7,754 nucleotides of DNA, from the NCBI GenBank assembly GCA_905236925.1, contig CAJOQS010000181.1, forward strand, positions 1-7,754. Direction: 5' to 3'. A program made the translations under genes and the position numbers. Positions 6,951-7,754 of this stretch are shown piece by piece. Under the pieces are notes generated by a model, which saw only the letters and a program-made list of their open reading frames with translations, had not been told where the DNA came from and did no database searches. Every line of letters starts with the position of its first letter. Position 1 is the stretch's first letter. The stretch comes from an uncultured Lachnospiraceae bacterium (lineage in GTDB: Bacteria > Bacillota > Clostridia > Lachnospirales > Lachnospiraceae).

Positions 6951-6979
6951 TTTACTTTGACGCGTTAAAGTGATATACT
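6951..6979 (+). promoter_or_regulatory. Promoter of the acyl-CoA ligase gene
   Basis: -35 TTTACT (6951-6956), spacer of 17 bases, -10 TATACT (6974-6979) preceded by TGA, an extended -10. The better -35 lookalike TTGACG (6957-6962) is only 11 bases from the -10 and cannot pair with it. The predicted start is near 6986, leaving a leader of about 74 bases. Confidence 0.6.
6954..6971. promoter_or_regulatory. Candidate operator: 18-base imperfect palindrome in the ligase promoter
   Basis: ACTTTGACGCGTTAAAGT equals its reverse complement at 16 of 18 positions; only one symmetric pair (6959 and 6966) breaks. The core ACGCGT is perfect. It overlaps the -35 box and fills most of the spacer up to the extended -10, a place where a bound dimeric repressor would block RNA polymerase. 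The binding protein is unknown. Confidence 0.45.
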
Positions 6980-6989
6980 ACCATCCATA

Positions 6990-7023
6990 GGTGTCTTCAT
7001 GACCGGAAGCAGGTTCAGACACC
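6990..7023 (+). other. Hairpin at the 5' end of the ligase transcript
   Basis: GGTGTCT (6990-6996) pairs with AGACACC (7017-7023) over seven bases. Inside, GACC (7001-7004) can pair with GGTTC (7012-7016) with one bulge, closing a seven-base loop GGAAGCA, with four unpaired bases on the 5' side. It begins within a few bases of the predicted transcription start and ends 24 bases before the RBS. It may stabilise the mRNA 5' end or serve a regulator. It matches no riboswitch class I recognise, and the following sequence has a broken T-rich stretch rather than a proper terminator tail. Confidence 0.45.
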
Positions 7024-7047
7024 AATTTCGATTTTTCAGAAGTATTC

Positions 7048-7053
7048 AGGAGG
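7048..7053 (+). promoter_or_regulatory. Ribosome binding site of the acyl-CoA ligase
   Basis: AGGAGG, a full Shine-Dalgarno match, six bases before the ATG at 7060. An ATG at 7055 in another frame hits a stop after four codons (ATG AAA TGC CCA TAG), leaving 7060 as the true start. Confidence 0.85.
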
Positions 7054-7059
7054 AATGAA

Positions 7060-7754
7060 ATGCCCATAGTAGATATTCTCGAGCAGAACTGCTCGCTATA
7101 CGGCACAGAAACAGCCCTGGTGGAGATCAATCCCCAGGTGACGGAAAACAGACGAGTGACATGGAAGGAATATAATCTTATAGAAGCCAATCCCACCATG
7201 CATTACCGCAGGGAGATTACCTGGAACGTTTTCAACGAGAAGGCAAACCGTTTTGCGAATCTCCTTACAGAAAGAGGCATCAAGAAGGGCGACAAAGTCG
7301 CTATCCTTCTCATGAACTGTCTCGAGTGGCTTCCTATATATTTCGGTATTTTAAAGACCGGTGCCCTCGCGGTACCGCTCAATTTCAGATATGCGCCCGA
7401 CGAGATAAAATACTGTCTTGATCTTGCCGAGGCAGATGTGCTTGTATTCGGACCCGAGTTCATCGGACGTGTCGAGGAGATTGCCGATGATATCAGCAGG
7501 AACAGACTTCTGTTCTTTGTTGGAAGCGGCTGCCCTTCCTTTGCGGAGGATTATGTATCTCTCACCGCAAACTGTTCAAGTACCTTCCACCGCATCGGAC
7601 TTACAGATGACGACGATGCCGCTATCTACTTCTCATCGGGAACAACAGGTTTCCCGAAGGCCATACTGCACAAGCACAGGTCTCTGATGCACAGCTGCAG
7701 GGTTGAGCAGAATCATCACGGTCAGACCCATAACGACATCTTCCTGTGCCTCCC
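7060..7754 (+). CDS. AMP-forming acyl-CoA synthetase/ligase, N-terminal part
   Basis: Open to the right edge (231 full codons), roughly the first 40 percent of a usual 500-560 residue enzyme. The family adenylates a carboxylic acid with ATP and then passes it to CoA, or to another acceptor, in the cytoplasm. Residues 50-116 carry the typical N-terminal run: ITWNVFNEKANRFANLL, GIKKGDKVAILL, then YFGILKTGALAVPLNFRYAPDEI. The phosphate-binding A3 motif is YFSSGTTGFPKA at 190-201; A201 stands where Gly is most common. The N-terminus has about 25 extra residues (about 25-50) between ALVEINP and REITW, including VTWKEYN, which echoes the later ITWNVFN. Substrate-deciding residues lie off the window, so fatty, aromatic or bile acid cannot be told apart. 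It has its own promoter, operator-like palindrome and leader hairpin, and diverges from the histidine kinase gene. Confidence 0.92.
   Translation, partial: MPIVDILEQNCSLYGTETALVEINPQVTENRRVTWKEYNLIEANPTMHYRREITWNVFNEKANRFANLLTERGIKKGDKVAILLMNCLEWLPIYFGILKTGALAVPLNFRYAPDEIKYCLDLAEADVLVFGPEFIGRVEEIADDISRNRLLFFVGSGCPSFAEDYVSLTANCSSTFHRIGLTDDDDAAIYFSSGTTGFPKAILHKHRSLMHSCRVEQNHHGQTHNDIFLCL

Noticed and set aside
6957..6979. Promoter using TTGACG as -35 box with TATACT
   Set aside because: The spacer would be only 11 bases, far too short for sigma-A; TTTACT at 6951 gives the correct 17.
6990..7036. Intrinsic terminator or attenuator in the ligase leader
   Set aside because: The hairpin is followed by AATTTCGATTTTT rather than an immediate T run, and there is no alternative pairing that I can show.

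Overview
The window looks like a stretch of a Firmicutes (Clostridia) chromosome, most likely Lachnospiraceae such as a Butyrivibrio-type organism. The clues are AGGAGG-type ribosome binding sites, sigma-A-like promoters with TGn extended -10 elements, moderate GC, a lipoprotein with a Pro/Thr/Ala/Asp linker, and a six-helix hybrid histidine kinase with REC and Hpt domains. The taxonomic call is inference from style; no marker gene fixes it.

Layout: (1) positions 1-2408, minus strand, hold a two-gene unit read from a promoter at about 2379-2408. First comes a secreted 213-residue protein of unknown function. After a 50-base gap comes a GTG-started lipoprotein with a DUF4163/DUF3298 (PdaC/RsiV-like) region, whose C-terminus lies beyond the left edge. 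(2) Positions 2433-4362, plus strand, hold a two-gene unit with a strong promoter (TTGACT, 17 bases, TATACT): an AlaX-type alanyl-tRNA editing protein and, 33 bases later, a Maf nucleotide pyrophosphatase. Both remove wrong building blocks, mischarged tRNA-Ala and unwanted NTPs. (3) Positions 4340-6826, minus strand, hold an 828-residue membrane hybrid histidine kinase whose end overlaps the end of maf by 23 bases. (4) Positions 6827-7059 form a divergent control region with one good promoter in each direction, an 18-base imperfect palindrome inside the rightward promoter, and a hairpin at the expected 5' end of the rightward transcript. (5) From 7060 to the right edge lies the N-terminal part of an AMP-forming acyl-CoA synthetase/ligase.

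No RNA gene, CRISPR array, insertion sequence, phage gene or integration scar was seen. The genes are mostly recognisable core or signalling functions. I do not see an undescribed multi-gene system. The least explained items are the secreted protein/lipoprotein pair at the left and the operator-plus-hairpin arrangement in front of the acyl-CoA ligase.
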